NCBI GenBank assembly: GCA_002408185.1
Contig: DHQV01000090.1
Coordinates: 1-19,080 of the forward strand
Length of the DNA: 19,080 nt
DNA from: Deltaproteobacteria bacterium UBA5329
GTDB taxonomy: Bacteria > Desulfobacterota > Syntrophorhabdia > Syntrophorhabdales > Syntrophorhabdaceae
Direction: 5' to 3'
How positions within the stretch are numbered: position 1 is the stretch's first letter; each line of letters starts with the position of its first letter. The notes beneath the pieces were generated by a model. It had not been told where the DNA came from and did no database searches. It saw only the letters and a list, made by a program, of their open reading frames with translations. Position numbers and translations under genes: made by a program. Positions 5,991 to 13,271 of this stretch are shown here, piece by piece.

Positions 5991-7041
5991 CCTCAATGAA
6001 ACATTGCGGATCTTCCTCGAGATAATCATGCCTTCCCTGCGATAATGAATATGCGTACGCAATAGCCCTGCATCCCCTGCACTGGGCCCATCGGGTACAT
6101 ACGGAGCATTTTCCCTTATATGCCTTCTTATCGCGCAGTGCATTGAGAATGTCTGAGTTTGCCCAGACCTGCCTGAAAGAATCCTTGAGTATATTGCCAA
6201 TCGGAATTCCAAGCCTGCGGCAGGGCGTTAACGTGCCGTCGGGAAGGACCGTGACACCGGATATGCCGGCCGCGCACCCGCCGAGGGGAAATGAACCGGT
6301 CCTAGACAGATCGTCGCCGTCCGATCTCAACTGCGATGCAAGCGGATCCCCCGTAGCTATTTGAAGTCCCGGTGTCTCATACGACAGGATCTGTTCGTAC
6401 AGAGAGCGTATCTTTTCAGGCTTAAGCATCCTGTCGATCAGAGAGAAACCCCTGCCGTAAGGCACCAGCCGCGAAAATCCAAGCCTTTGCACGCCTGTAT
6501 CGGCAGCAAGCGATATGATCTCGGGGAAATACGCCGCATTGACGTCAGAAAGCGTAATATTGAAGGTTACCGTGATGCCCGCGTCGAGAAGGTAACGGGT
6601 TCCCCGCACGGCCGATGCGAAGCTGCCGGTCCCCCGTATCATGTCGTGTACCTTTTCGGGCCCTTCGAGACTGACCTGCACGCCCTTGACGGGGATGGTG
6701 GCAAGCATCCGGGATACGCGCTCATCCACGAGCATTCCGTTTGTCAATAAAAAGATCGCGAAGCCCCTGTCAGCTATCACACGGAGTATTTGCTCAAGAT
6801 CACCCCTCAGGAGGGGCTCTCCGCCTGTTACATTAAAACTCGGCGAGAAAGGCACATCATATGTCTCCGACCAGGCGCGGATCGTGCGGGATATCTTCCC
6901 CACGGCCGCTGCAATTTCCTTTAGAGACATCTCCGGGGGCGCGAGGTCCTCCTGATAGCAATGGCTGCATGCAAGATTACAGCGCTCCGTGAGGTGCATC
7001 TGGATAAAGAAATCAAAAGTCTCGATGCCTTCTGACTTCAT
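5974..7041 (-). CDS. Radical SAM/SPASM domain enzyme, candidate peptide maturase
   Basis: The 355-residue protein has the radical SAM cluster motif CNLACSHC (Cys21, 25, 28) and GGEP at 73-76. A complete SPASM-type set of seven cysteines (256, 274, 312, 315, 321, 324, 347) should bind two auxiliary [4Fe-4S] clusters. SPASM enzymes mostly modify ribosomal peptides or proteins, but the C-terminal CRGC-RAIAYA and EDPQC layout also resembles the AhbD/NirJ heme-pathway branch, a real alternative. A 34-codon peptide gene with its own promoter lies just upstream, separated by an attenuator-like hairpin, which favours peptide modification. ATG at 7041 follows GGGGGA. The final residues (GYRL, stop) are encoded by the TATAACC repeat. 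No PqqD-like recognition domain is visible in the protein or adjacent. Confidence 0.88.
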   Translation of the reverse strand: MKSEGIETFDFFIQMHLTERCNLACSHCYQEDLAPPEMSLKEIAAAVGKISRTIRAWSETYDVPFSPSFNVTGGEPLLRGDLEQILRVIADRGFAIFLLTNGMLVDERVSRMLATIPVKGVQVSLEGPEKVHDMIRGTGSFASAVRGTRYLLDAGITVTFNITLSDVNAAYFPEIISLAADTGVQRLGFSRLVPYGRGFSLIDRMLKPEKIRSLYEQILSYETPGLQIATGDPLASQLRSDGDDLSRTGSFPLGGCAAGISGVTVLPDGTLTPCRRLGIPIGNILKDSFRQVWANSDILNALRDKKAYKGKCSVCTRWAQCRGCRAIAYAYSLSQGRHDYLEEDPQCFIEAGYRL

Positions 7042-7057
7042 GAGATCCCCCTGGCCT

Positions 7058-7100
7058 CAAACAAACAGGCAGCCCGATCTGGTATCGATCCGACTGCCTG
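7058..7100 (-). terminator. Attenuator-like terminator between peptide gene and radical SAM gene
   Basis: In minus-strand RNA, bases 7100-7087 pair with 7079-7066: CAGGCAG with CTGCCTG, continued inward to 14 positions with one G-U and one mismatch. The loop is 7 nt and the tail TTTGTTTG (7065-7058) follows. It should reduce but not abolish read-through, giving more peptide mRNA than enzyme mRNA. Confidence 0.6.
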
Positions 7101-7110
7101 TAGTGAATTC

Positions 7111-7130
7111 TCGTTGCAGACCTGCAACGA
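7111..7130. promoter_or_regulatory. 20-bp near-perfect palindrome after the peptide gene
   Basis: TCGTTGCAG (7111-7119) and CTGCAACGA (7122-7130) are exact inverted copies separated by two bases. It could be a dimeric-regulator site or an RNA hairpin preceding the attenuator. No T run follows directly. Confidence 0.4.
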
Positions 7131-7148
7131 CTAACCCTTTCAGGACTT

Positions 7149-7253
7149 TCATTTGTGGCATCTCTTCGTGCTGTCTTTTGCAAGCGCTTCCTTAATGCCA
7201 CGCCAGAACAGGGCCTCTTTTTTCAGCGTTCTTGCATCGTCCACCTTTCTCAT
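7149..7253 (-). CDS. 34-residue peptide, candidate substrate of the radical SAM/SPASM enzyme
   Basis: The peptide begins MRKVDDARTLKK, continues with an amphipathic KEALFWRGIKEALAK stretch and ends in KRCHK. It is very basic, with one cysteine and one tryptophan. The reading frame is short but well supported: GGGGAGGTGAT (7268-7258) is an almost ideal ribosome binding site five bases from the ATG, a TTGACG-16-TATATT promoter lies at 7331-7304, and an attenuator-like terminator follows before the radical SAM gene. I do not recognise the family. It lacks the Glu-x3-Tyr of PqqA and the Cys-rich pattern of SCIFF. If it is a modified peptide, likely targets are the Trp-Arg-Gly-Ile-Lys region or the lone C-terminal Cys. 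It could instead be a small regulatory or partner protein. Confidence 0.65.
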   Translation of the reverse strand: MRKVDDARTLKKEALFWRGIKEALAKDSTKRCHK

Positions 7254-7303
7254 AAATATCACCTCCCCATTTCTTTCTGCCCGACATGCAAAGCATTAAA
7301 CTA

Positions 7304-7331
7304 AATATAACACCTCTTCCCGATGCGTCAA
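7304..7331 (-). promoter_or_regulatory. Sigma70-like promoter of the peptide gene
   Basis: TTGACG (7331-7326), a 16-bp spacer and TATATT (7309-7304) drive the peptide and, by read-through, the radical SAM gene. The small inverted repeat ATGCAAAGCAT (7286-7296) lies around or just past the expected transcription start and might be an operator. Confidence 0.6.
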
Positions 7332-7343
7332 CCACGACAAGAA

Positions 7344-7407
7344 ATCGTAAGTCGTCAATCGTCAGTCGTAAGGAATGAAAAAAACAGTACAATTCACGAC
7401 TTACGAT
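7344..7407. repeat. Heptamer-repeat inverted element 2 (CGTAAGT type)
   Basis: The left arm holds four tandem units CGTAAGT, CGTCAAT, CGTCAGT and CGTAAGG (7346-7373). The right arm (7393-7407) is complementary to 7344-7358 at 14 of 15 positions. It directly abuts the stop codon of the Crp/Fnr gene and lies upstream of the peptide promoter. Confidence 0.7.
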
Positions 7408-8088
7408 CTAAAAGGTGTGCTTTCCATTGGCGAGCAGTTCGATGTTTGTGGGGTCAAGGATGCTGACCTTCCGGCCCTGCACTTCTATCAGGCCCTTGCC
7501 TGACATTTTTGTGATGATCCGTGACAGTGTTTCCGGTATCGTACCCAGGAGGCTTGCGAGCTGGCCTTTCGATATGCCGAGGGACACGTGGTCCGACCCC
7601 TCACGGTGCGCAAGAAATAAAAGATAGGCCGCGAATCTTTGAGGCACTTCCTTGAGGGACAGGTCTTCAATGAGCCTGGTGAAGTACTTGAGCCTCTGCG
7701 ATAGGATGGCAAGCATGTTCATCGCAATAGAAGGGTCGTTGCCAATGAGTTGACGAAAGGCGTTGCGGGACAGGAAAATGACCTCGCTTTTTTCGATCGC
7801 CTCGGCGTATGCGGGGAACTTTGTTTCGGAGAAAAGGGCTACTTCGGCAAATGGTTCACCCGGTTCGATTATATGGAGGATCTGTTCCTTGCCCTCCAGG
7901 GAAAGCTTGTATATCTTGAGCCTTCCGGAAAGCAGGATGTAGAATCCCGATGCTGGCTCCCCTTCGGAGAATAAGATTTCCGAAGGCTTGTAGTACCTGC
8001 GGGGAAAGGCCTCGGCCATAAGGCCAAGCTGGTTGTCGGACAGTCCCCGGAAGAGGGGGACAGTTGCCAGGGCATCTTTTTTCTGCAT
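7408..8088 (-). CDS. Crp/Fnr family transcriptional regulator
   Basis: The 226-residue protein has an N-terminal cyclic-nucleotide-binding-type beta barrel (FSEGEPASGFYILLSGRLKIYK; EPFAEVALFSE). A dimerisation helix (about 115-145) and a C-terminal winged helix with ISKGQLASLLGTIPETLSRI as the helix-turn-helix follow. It contains no cysteine, so it is not an oxygen-sensing [4Fe-4S] FNR; a nucleotide, heme or other effector is possible. The start at 8088 is where family similarity begins (MQKKDALATVPLF), but no good ribosome binding site precedes it, and the frame stays open upstream to 8199, so the start is uncertain. It is on the same strand and just upstream of the peptide/radical SAM unit and may regulate it. 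Confidence 0.85.
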   Translation of the reverse strand: MQKKDALATVPLFRGLSDNQLGLMAEAFPRRYYKPSEILFSEGEPASGFYILLSGRLKIYKLSLEGKEQILHIIEPGEPFAEVALFSETKFPAYAEAIEKSEVIFLSRNAFRQLIGNDPSIAMNMLAILSQRLKYFTRLIEDLSLKEVPQRFAAYLLFLAHREGSDHVSLGISKGQLASLLGTIPETLSRIITKMSGKGLIEVQGRKVSILDPTNIELLANGKHTF

Positions 8089-8204
8089 ATTAGCTATATC
8101 AGTCGCATATTCAGACCGAAAAGGCAACCCGGCTGATGAGACTGTGTAGCAATTATTTTCTCCTCTTAAGGGAGCGCGCAAGGCACGGACATGGGCCACC
8201 CCCC

Positions 8205-8278
8205 GTCATACCGGCGCAAAAAGCCTGCTGGAATGACGAGATTTTGAGTTGCGGCACAACCTCGATGCCGGGAATGAC
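8205..8278. repeat. REP-like palindromic repeat (GTCAT-CCGGC / GCCGG-ATGAC)
   Basis: GTCATACCGGC (8205-8215) pairs with GCTGGAATGAC (8227-8237), and a further copy GCCGGGAATGAC (8267-8278) lies in the same inverted orientation. This resembles the GTCATTCC-GGC palindromic repeats scattered in many bacterial genomes. The remainder of the divergent 8089-8356 gap shows no convincing promoter or gene. Confidence 0.5.
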
Positions 8279-8356
8279 AAAATTCATGTATTAACATCAT
8301 AAATGTGGTATTACTTTACGCACACGGTTTGGAAATACGGTTCCCGAGGAGTAGGT

Positions 8357-8857
8357 ATGCAAAAACCGAAGATCCTTATCTTGCTTGGAAGTGATAGCGA
8401 TATCAATATAATCGAAGACGGACTAAAATTTCTGACGAAACTGCAGATACCATTCATGGTGGATATTTCTTCAGCACACCGTAACCCGGAAAAAACTGTT
8501 ACGTATGCGAAAAATGCCCGCAAACAAGGTATAGAGGTTATCATTGCTGTAGCCGGCATGGCGGCACACCTCCCCGGGGTCATAGCCTCGCACACAACGC
8601 TGCCGGTTATCGGTGTCCCTGTCAGCAGTGGAATGCTCAAAGGGCAGGACGCGCTTTATTCGATAGTCCAGATGCCCCTTGGGGTTCCCGTCGCGTCCGT
8701 CGGGATCGATGCGGGAAAGAATGCCGCGATACTTGCAAGCCAGATCCTCTCCATAAAGTACGAAGATATCGCACAGTCGCTGATACGGCTCAAGAAGGAC
8801 CTCAAACGCGAAAATGAGCAAAAATCCTTGAATATTAGAAAAAAATTGGGCAATTGA
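8357..8857 (+). CDS. purE: N5-carboxyaminoimidazole ribonucleotide mutase, class I PurE
   Basis: The 166-residue protein has GSDSD at residues 11-15, the catalytic SAHRNPE loop (His41), the AGMAAHLPGVIASHTTLPVIGVPV core and IVQMPLGVPVASVGI. This is full length for class I PurE. It converts N5-CAIR to CAIR in purine synthesis. The usual Thr of SAHRTP is Asn here. ATG at 8357 follows GAGGAG; an in-frame ATG at 8325 region upstream is not supported. No purK is adjacent. The P1 peptidase gene starts 23 bp downstream, suggesting co-transcription. Confidence 0.93.
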   Translation: MQKPKILILLGSDSDINIIEDGLKFLTKLQIPFMVDISSAHRNPEKTVTYAKNARKQGIEVIIAVAGMAAHLPGVIASHTTLPVIGVPVSSGMLKGQDALYSIVQMPLGVPVASVGIDAGKNAAILASQILSIKYEDIAQSLIRLKKDLKRENEQKSLNIRKKLGN

Positions 8858-8880
8858 TTAATCTATTGAGGTGATGACCA

Positions 8881-9858
8881 ATGTTTAACGCTATTACCGA
8901 CGTGCCGGGGATCAAGGTCGGGCACGCCTCCGATTTTAACGGTCTGACCGGCTGCACGGTCATACTATGTGAAGACGGCGCTGTCGCTGGTATCGACGTG
9001 CGCGGGAGCGCAGCTGGCACGCGTCAGGTCGATGCCTTGAGTCCCGGCCATATCGTGGATCGTGTTCACGCGATAGTGTTGTCGGGAGGAAGTTCTTTCG
9101 GACTTGATGCTGCAACAGGCGTCTCGAAATATCTCGAAGAAAAAGGTGTCGGGTTTGACGTGGGCATTACACGCATCCCGATCGTGCCGACTGCGGTCAT
9201 TTTCGATCTCCTTTTCGGGGACCATACGGCCCGTCCTACGGCACAGATGGGATATGCCGCATGCCTCAATGCCCAGGAAGAGGTCCCGGAAGGTTCTGTG
9301 GGAGCGGGGGTCGGCGCGGTCATCGGAAAGCTTTTCGAGACATCGCGCGCAATGAAGGGCGGGCTCGGCACGTGCAGCGTCGCCATGCCCGATGGGCTTC
9401 GGGTCGGTGCTCTCGTTGTCGTCAATGCATTTGGGGATATTATCGATAATATAACGGGCAGGATAATCGCGGGCTTGAGGAAATCGGAAGACAGCACGGA
9501 ATTTGCCAATACGGTCAACTGTCTCAAACAGGGGATGGTCAAGCAGAAATTTGCGCTCGTCAATACGACCCTTGGTGTTGTGGCGACAAATGGCAGGTTC
9601 ACGAAACGGGACATTACGAAAGTATCCCAAATGGCGCAGGGGGGTCTTATAAAGACGATAAATCCCGTGCATACGACATTTGACGGCGACCTTGTTTTTG
9701 CCTTATCGACAGGTGATATCGAAGCCGATATCAACAAAGTCGGGGTTTTGGCGGAATTTGTCGTTACCGAGGCTATAAAAAGGGCAATAAAGAAAGCAGA
9801 TGGTTTTGACCTTATACCGGCCTTCAAGGATATACATAAAGGCTGGAAGGCCGGCTAA
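8881..9858 (+). CDS. P1 family peptidase (DmpA/NylC-like, self-cleaving N-terminal nucleophile)
   Basis: The 325-residue protein begins with NAITDVPGIKVGHASD. It shows the P1/S58 glycine-rich core (IVLSGGSSFGLDAATGV; VGAGVGAVIGK; MKGGLGTCSV) and the cleavage region LVNTTLGVVATN. By analogy to NylC and DmpA the chain should cleave itself before Thr229 (after Asn228), making Thr the catalytic N-terminal residue of the beta subunit. Known relatives are L-aminopeptidases, D-esterases or nylon-oligomer hydrolases, so the substrate is not predictable. GAGGTGAT precedes the ATG. It is placed between purE and the sirtuin, on the same strand, with short gaps. Confidence 0.9.
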   Translation: MFNAITDVPGIKVGHASDFNGLTGCTVILCEDGAVAGIDVRGSAAGTRQVDALSPGHIVDRVHAIVLSGGSSFGLDAATGVSKYLEEKGVGFDVGITRIPIVPTAVIFDLLFGDHTARPTAQMGYAACLNAQEEVPEGSVGAGVGAVIGKLFETSRAMKGGLGTCSVAMPDGLRVGALVVVNAFGDIIDNITGRIIAGLRKSEDSTEFANTVNCLKQGMVKQKFALVNTTLGVVATNGRFTKRDITKVSQMAQGGLIKTINPVHTTFDGDLVFALSTGDIEADINKVGVLAEFVVTEAIKRAIKKADGFDLIPAFKDIHKGWKAG

Positions 9859-9890
9859 ATAAACGAAACATCGCTTAAATGGAGTTTGGA

Positions 9891-10625
9891 ATGGAAGAGT
9901 ACAAAAAGATCGCTGATATGATCAAAGAAAAAAACTATATTGTCGCTTTCACGGGGGCCGGAATATCTGTTGATGCCGGTGTCCCTGCTTTTCGCGGAGG
10001 GCAGGGGCTCTGGGAAAAGTACGACCCTATGGAATATGCGCAGATATCCGCCTTCATGAGACATCCCGAGAAAGTCTGGGTAATGCTGAGGGATATGGCA
10101 AGCGTCCTTTTTGCATCCGCTCCCTCGCCGGCGCACAATGCCCTCGCCAGCCTTGAAAAATTAGGCTACCTGAAAGCTGTTATCACACAGAACGTTGACG
10201 GGCTGCATCAGGAAGCCGGGAATACCAACGTCATAGAATATCACGGCAACCACCGGTGGCTCGTATGCATGGATTGCCAGAAGCGTCTCCCGTTCACGCC
10301 TGAATCAACCGCCGTGCATCCGTACCCCCGGTGTGAAAAATGCGGGAAGGCATTGAAGCCCGACGTGGTGTTTTTTGGTGAAGGCATACCCCCGGCTGAG
10401 AGGATGCGTGCGAATAATGAGGCCGATCGATGCAAGGTTATGTTTATCATAGGCACATCGGGTGTTGTTTATCCGGCTGCCGACATACCCTATCAGGCCA
10501 AATCCAGGGGAGCGGTCATAATAGAGATAAACGTGGAAAGAACACCTTTCACATCATCCATAACGGACTATTTTCTGAAAGGGACAGCATCGGATATCCT
10601 GCCCCGTGTGCTGCAATTATTGTAG
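9891..10625 (+). CDS. NAD-dependent protein deacylase, SIR2 family
   Basis: The 244-residue sirtuin has TGAGISVDAGVPAFR (21-35) for NAD binding, QNVDGLH (100-106), the catalytic His118 in EYHGN, and zinc cysteines 126/129 and 148/151. FGEGIP, GTSGVVYPA and INVE complete the Rossmann part. It removes acyl groups from lysines using NAD+. The Tyr-x-x-Arg pair that marks desuccinylases such as SIRT5 is not present in the corresponding VWVMLRDM segment, so short-chain (acetyl or similar) activity is more likely. ATG at 9891 is preferred over 9879 because GGAG at 9881-9884 is correctly spaced only for 9891. Confidence 0.92.
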   Translation: MEEYKKIADMIKEKNYIVAFTGAGISVDAGVPAFRGGQGLWEKYDPMEYAQISAFMRHPEKVWVMLRDMASVLFASAPSPAHNALASLEKLGYLKAVITQNVDGLHQEAGNTNVIEYHGNHRWLVCMDCQKRLPFTPESTAVHPYPRCEKCGKALKPDVVFFGEGIPPAERMRANNEADRCKVMFIIGTSGVVYPAADIPYQAKSRGAVIIEINVERTPFTSSITDYFLKGTASDILPRVLQLL

Positions 10626-10728
10626 CTTATTTTTTCTTCCTGTGATCTTGCATTTGCCCGGGACTTTTTCGCTTTGAGAAAAGTAATATAAAACGTCAGC
10701 ATGAAATTTCCAGCGAGAGGTCTCAAGC

Positions 10729-12002
10729 GTGATAGCACGAGCCCCTATCGCCACGGTGTACGGCATTGACGGGATCAAGATGGATGTTGAGGTGGGTATT
10801 TCCCGCAGGCTCCCGGCGTTCAACATGGTCGGGTTGCCGGAAACATCGGTGAGGGAAAGCAAGGAGCGTGTGCGTTCGGCGATCAAGAACGCGGGTTTCG
10901 AGTTTCACGGTGACAGGATAACAGCAAACCTCGCCCCGGCCGATACAAGGAAAGAAGGGTCGTCGTTCGATTTCCCCATAGCCGTGGGAATCCTCGCGGC
11001 AATGGGGAGATCGAACCTGAATCCTTGTGTGATCACCTGATAGCAGGAGAGCTTTCGCTGGACGAGCTCATCAAGCCGGTGCGCGGGATACTCCCCATGA
11101 CCATGCTTGCCCGCGAGAAGAACATAGGAACCATGATCGTTCCCTCGGATAATGGCAGGGAAGCCTCGATCGTGCGCAATATCACCGTCCTGGAGGCCGA
11201 TCACCTTCTCGAGATCTTCCATTATTTGAAAGGCAACGCTGCGCTCAAGCGATTTAAAGGCGGAGATAACGGCGAGGATGGGCCCCGGATCCCTAAGACC
11301 TCGACTTTTCCGATATAAGTGGCCAAGCGCAGGCAAAAAGGTCGCTTGAAATAGCCGCCGCAGACGCCCACACTATCATCATAGTTGGGTCACCAGACTT
11401 CGGAAAGACGATGCTGGCGAAGAGTGCCCCATCCTGCGTACGCAGAGGCGGTCGAGACGACGAAGATCCACAGCATTACGGGGATCCTGGGACCCGGCCG
11501 GGCGCTTGTCATGAAGCGGCCGTTCAGGGCCCCGCATCACAACATATCCGACGCAGGGCTGATCGGGGGCGGCACTGTGCCGAGGCCAGACGAGGTGAAC
11601 CTAGCCTACAACGGCGTGCTTTTCCTCGACGAGTTCCCCGAATTCCAGCACCACGCAGATCTACAAGTACCGCTCGCGTATCTCGGGGCCCCTTCTCGAC
11701 AGATAGAAATTCACATCGAGGTCCCCAAGTGGATATCCGGGACCTCGCAAGAGACAGACCGGAAGATCCATGCGAACGCCCAGATGTCTACCCGGGATAT
11801 CGGCAAATACTGTACGCACGATGCACCAGCAGAAAGGGTGCTCGTTGCCGCTATCTAAAAATGGGCCCTGTCTCCCCGCGCCTATCACCGCATCCTGAAA
11901 GTGACACGGATAATATCCGATCTCGAGGGTTCAGAAACGATCAATGAGGCCCATATCGCCGAAGCACTCAGGCACCGCGTGCTAGATAAAAAGCTGACAT
12001 AG
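10729..12002 (+). pseudogene. comM: Degraded comM / YifB-type Mg-chelatase-like helicase
   Basis: All recognisable parts of ComM are present in order but in different frames. The N-terminal domain (VYGIDGIKMDVEVGIS, VGLPETSVRESKERVRSAI) is in one frame to about 11020. HLIAGELSLDELIKPVRGILP follows in a second (to about 11290), then ISGQAQAKRSLEIAAADAHT and a damaged Walker A (GSPDFGKT) in a third. AVETTKIHSITG through GVLFLDEFPEF (Walker B) returns to the second. About 55-60 codons normally between EFPEF and QIQRYLSRISGPLLDR are missing. An in-frame TAA lies at 11856-11858 just before ALSPRAYHRILK. At least three frameshifts, a deletion and a nonsense codon argue for a true pseudogene. Intact ComM drives branch migration in natural transformation. 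GTG at 10729 has GAGAGG upstream. Confidence 0.88.
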
Positions 12003-12027
12003 CGCCCAAAAGGCGATATAATTGAGG

Positions 12028-12060
12028 CCCGGCAGGTGTATAGCCTGCCGGGTTTTCTGT
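12028..12060 (+). terminator. Strong intrinsic terminator after the comM pseudogene
   Basis: CCCGGCAGG (12028-12036) and CCTGCCGGG (12044-12052) form a perfect 9-bp stem with a 7-nt loop, followed by TTTTCTGTT. Confidence 0.85.
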
Positions 12061-12080
12061 TACTCAAGAGGGAGAATGCG

Positions 12081-13127
12081 ATGTATATCTCAGTTATTGG
12101 CCCGGCACGATCCGGGAAGACGACACTTTTCCAGGCATTGAGTGGCGTTGAAAGTGCGCGCGGCTTCTCGGATGGCGACAATATCATATCCATTGATGTG
12201 CCGGATTCCCGTGTCGATGAAATGGCGAGAATATTCAAACCGAAAAAGACCACACATGCCCGGATAGAGTTGGCCGATACCGTTGCTATCGGTGAAGGGA
12301 ACATAAAAGACTCGACCATCAATGCAAAGACCCTTCAGAAGATGCGTTCAAGTGATGCCTTTATCGTGACGCTGAATGATTTTGACGGCGCGGAGCAAGC
12401 CGACCTCAGGCGTGAATTTCACGACATAATGAACGAGTTTATACTTGCCGACATGGTCCAGATAGAAGGGCGGATCGAGAGGATAAAAAAGCAGGGTGGC
12501 AAGAAAGAGAATACCGCACTTCAGCAGGAAATGGAACTTCTCGAACGTCTCCTTGGGCATGCAGGGGACGGCAAAGCGCTTAAAACGCTTGAACTTGGCC
12601 CAAACGATGAGAAGGCGGTACGCGGCTTCCGCTTCCTCTCGCAGAAGTCCATGATGATCGCGGTAAACCGTCCGGAAGGTGCGGCCGGGATGGAAAATGA
12701 AGGACAGGCCGGGGATATCGGGGGATATCCCGCATTATATGTTTGCGCAACCCTGGAGCAGGAACTCGCGATGATGGCGGATGACGACCGAACGGCTTTC
12801 ATGGAAGAGTTCAATGTGAAAGAATCGATCCGGGGACGGATGATACGCCTTGCGTTCGACACGCTCGGGCTTATATCATTTCTTACCGTCGGCGACGACG
12901 AATGCCGGGCATGGCCGGTTCGAAAAGGGGTGAATGCCCAGGAGGCCGCCGCCTCCATCCATACGGACCTTGCAACCCGGTTTATCCGCGCCGAGGTTGT
13001 TTCCTATGCCGATTTCATGAAGTACGGCGGCATGAACGAATGCAAGAAGGCGGGCGTCTGGCGGCTTGAAGGAAAGAGCTATCTCGTGCAGGATGGTGAT
13101 ATAATGTCGATACGAGCAGGAACGTAA
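12081..13127 (+). CDS. Divergent YchF-like (Obg-family) GTPase with TGS-like C-terminus
   Basis: The 348-residue protein begins MYISVIGPARSGKTTLF, a P-loop of form GxxxxGKT at 7-14. It has an NRPE motif where YchF carries NxxE in place of the NKxD guanine motif, which explains YchF's preference for ATP. The C-terminus matches the YchF TGS/DUF933 domain (LGLISFLTVGDDECRAW; FIRAEVVSYADF; GKSYLVQDGDIM). The middle is a coiled-coil insert (about 110-175), also a YchF feature. It is more diverged and slightly shorter than standard YchF (about 363), so a genome may also hold a canonical copy. The ATG at 12081 follows GAGGGAGAA; the in-frame ATG at 12036 lies inside the terminator and is rejected. 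Confidence 0.82.
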   Translation: MYISVIGPARSGKTTLFQALSGVESARGFSDGDNIISIDVPDSRVDEMARIFKPKKTTHARIELADTVAIGEGNIKDSTINAKTLQKMRSSDAFIVTLNDFDGAEQADLRREFHDIMNEFILADMVQIEGRIERIKKQGGKKENTALQQEMELLERLLGHAGDGKALKTLELGPNDEKAVRGFRFLSQKSMMIAVNRPEGAAGMENEGQAGDIGGYPALYVCATLEQELAMMADDDRTAFMEEFNVKESIRGRMIRLAFDTLGLISFLTVGDDECRAWPVRKGVNAQEAAASIHTDLATRFIRAEVVSYADFMKYGGMNECKKAGVWRLEGKSYLVQDGDIMSIRAGT

Positions 13128-13152
13128 TGATATGAGAGGAACCTGGACAATT

Positions 13153-13238
13153 TAAACCATAAGTCGTAAGTCGCGGGTAGCGGCAAGAATTCCCCATATT
13201 CTTTTGAGAAGTTTTAATACCTTACGCCTCATGGTTTA
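13153..13238. repeat. Heptamer-repeat inverted element 4
   Basis: Left arm 13153-13170 (TAAACCAT then tandem AAGTCGT units) and right arm 13221-13238 are complementary at 16 of 18 positions, with a 50-nt spacer. It lies 25 nt after the YchF-like stop and upstream of the TIGR04076-type gene. Confidence 0.65.
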
Positions 13239-13271
13239 ATCTGCAAATTCCATAGAAAAGGGGGTAATGAG

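Noticed and set aside
7149..7253. PqqA or SCIFF identity for the 34-residue peptide
   Set aside because: It lacks the PqqA Glu-x3-Tyr motif and has only one cysteine, whereas SCIFF has six.
9066..9827. A 253-codon open frame on the minus strand
   Set aside because: Antisense shadow of the P1 peptidase, with low-complexity Ser/Pro/Thr-rich translation and no ribosome binding site.
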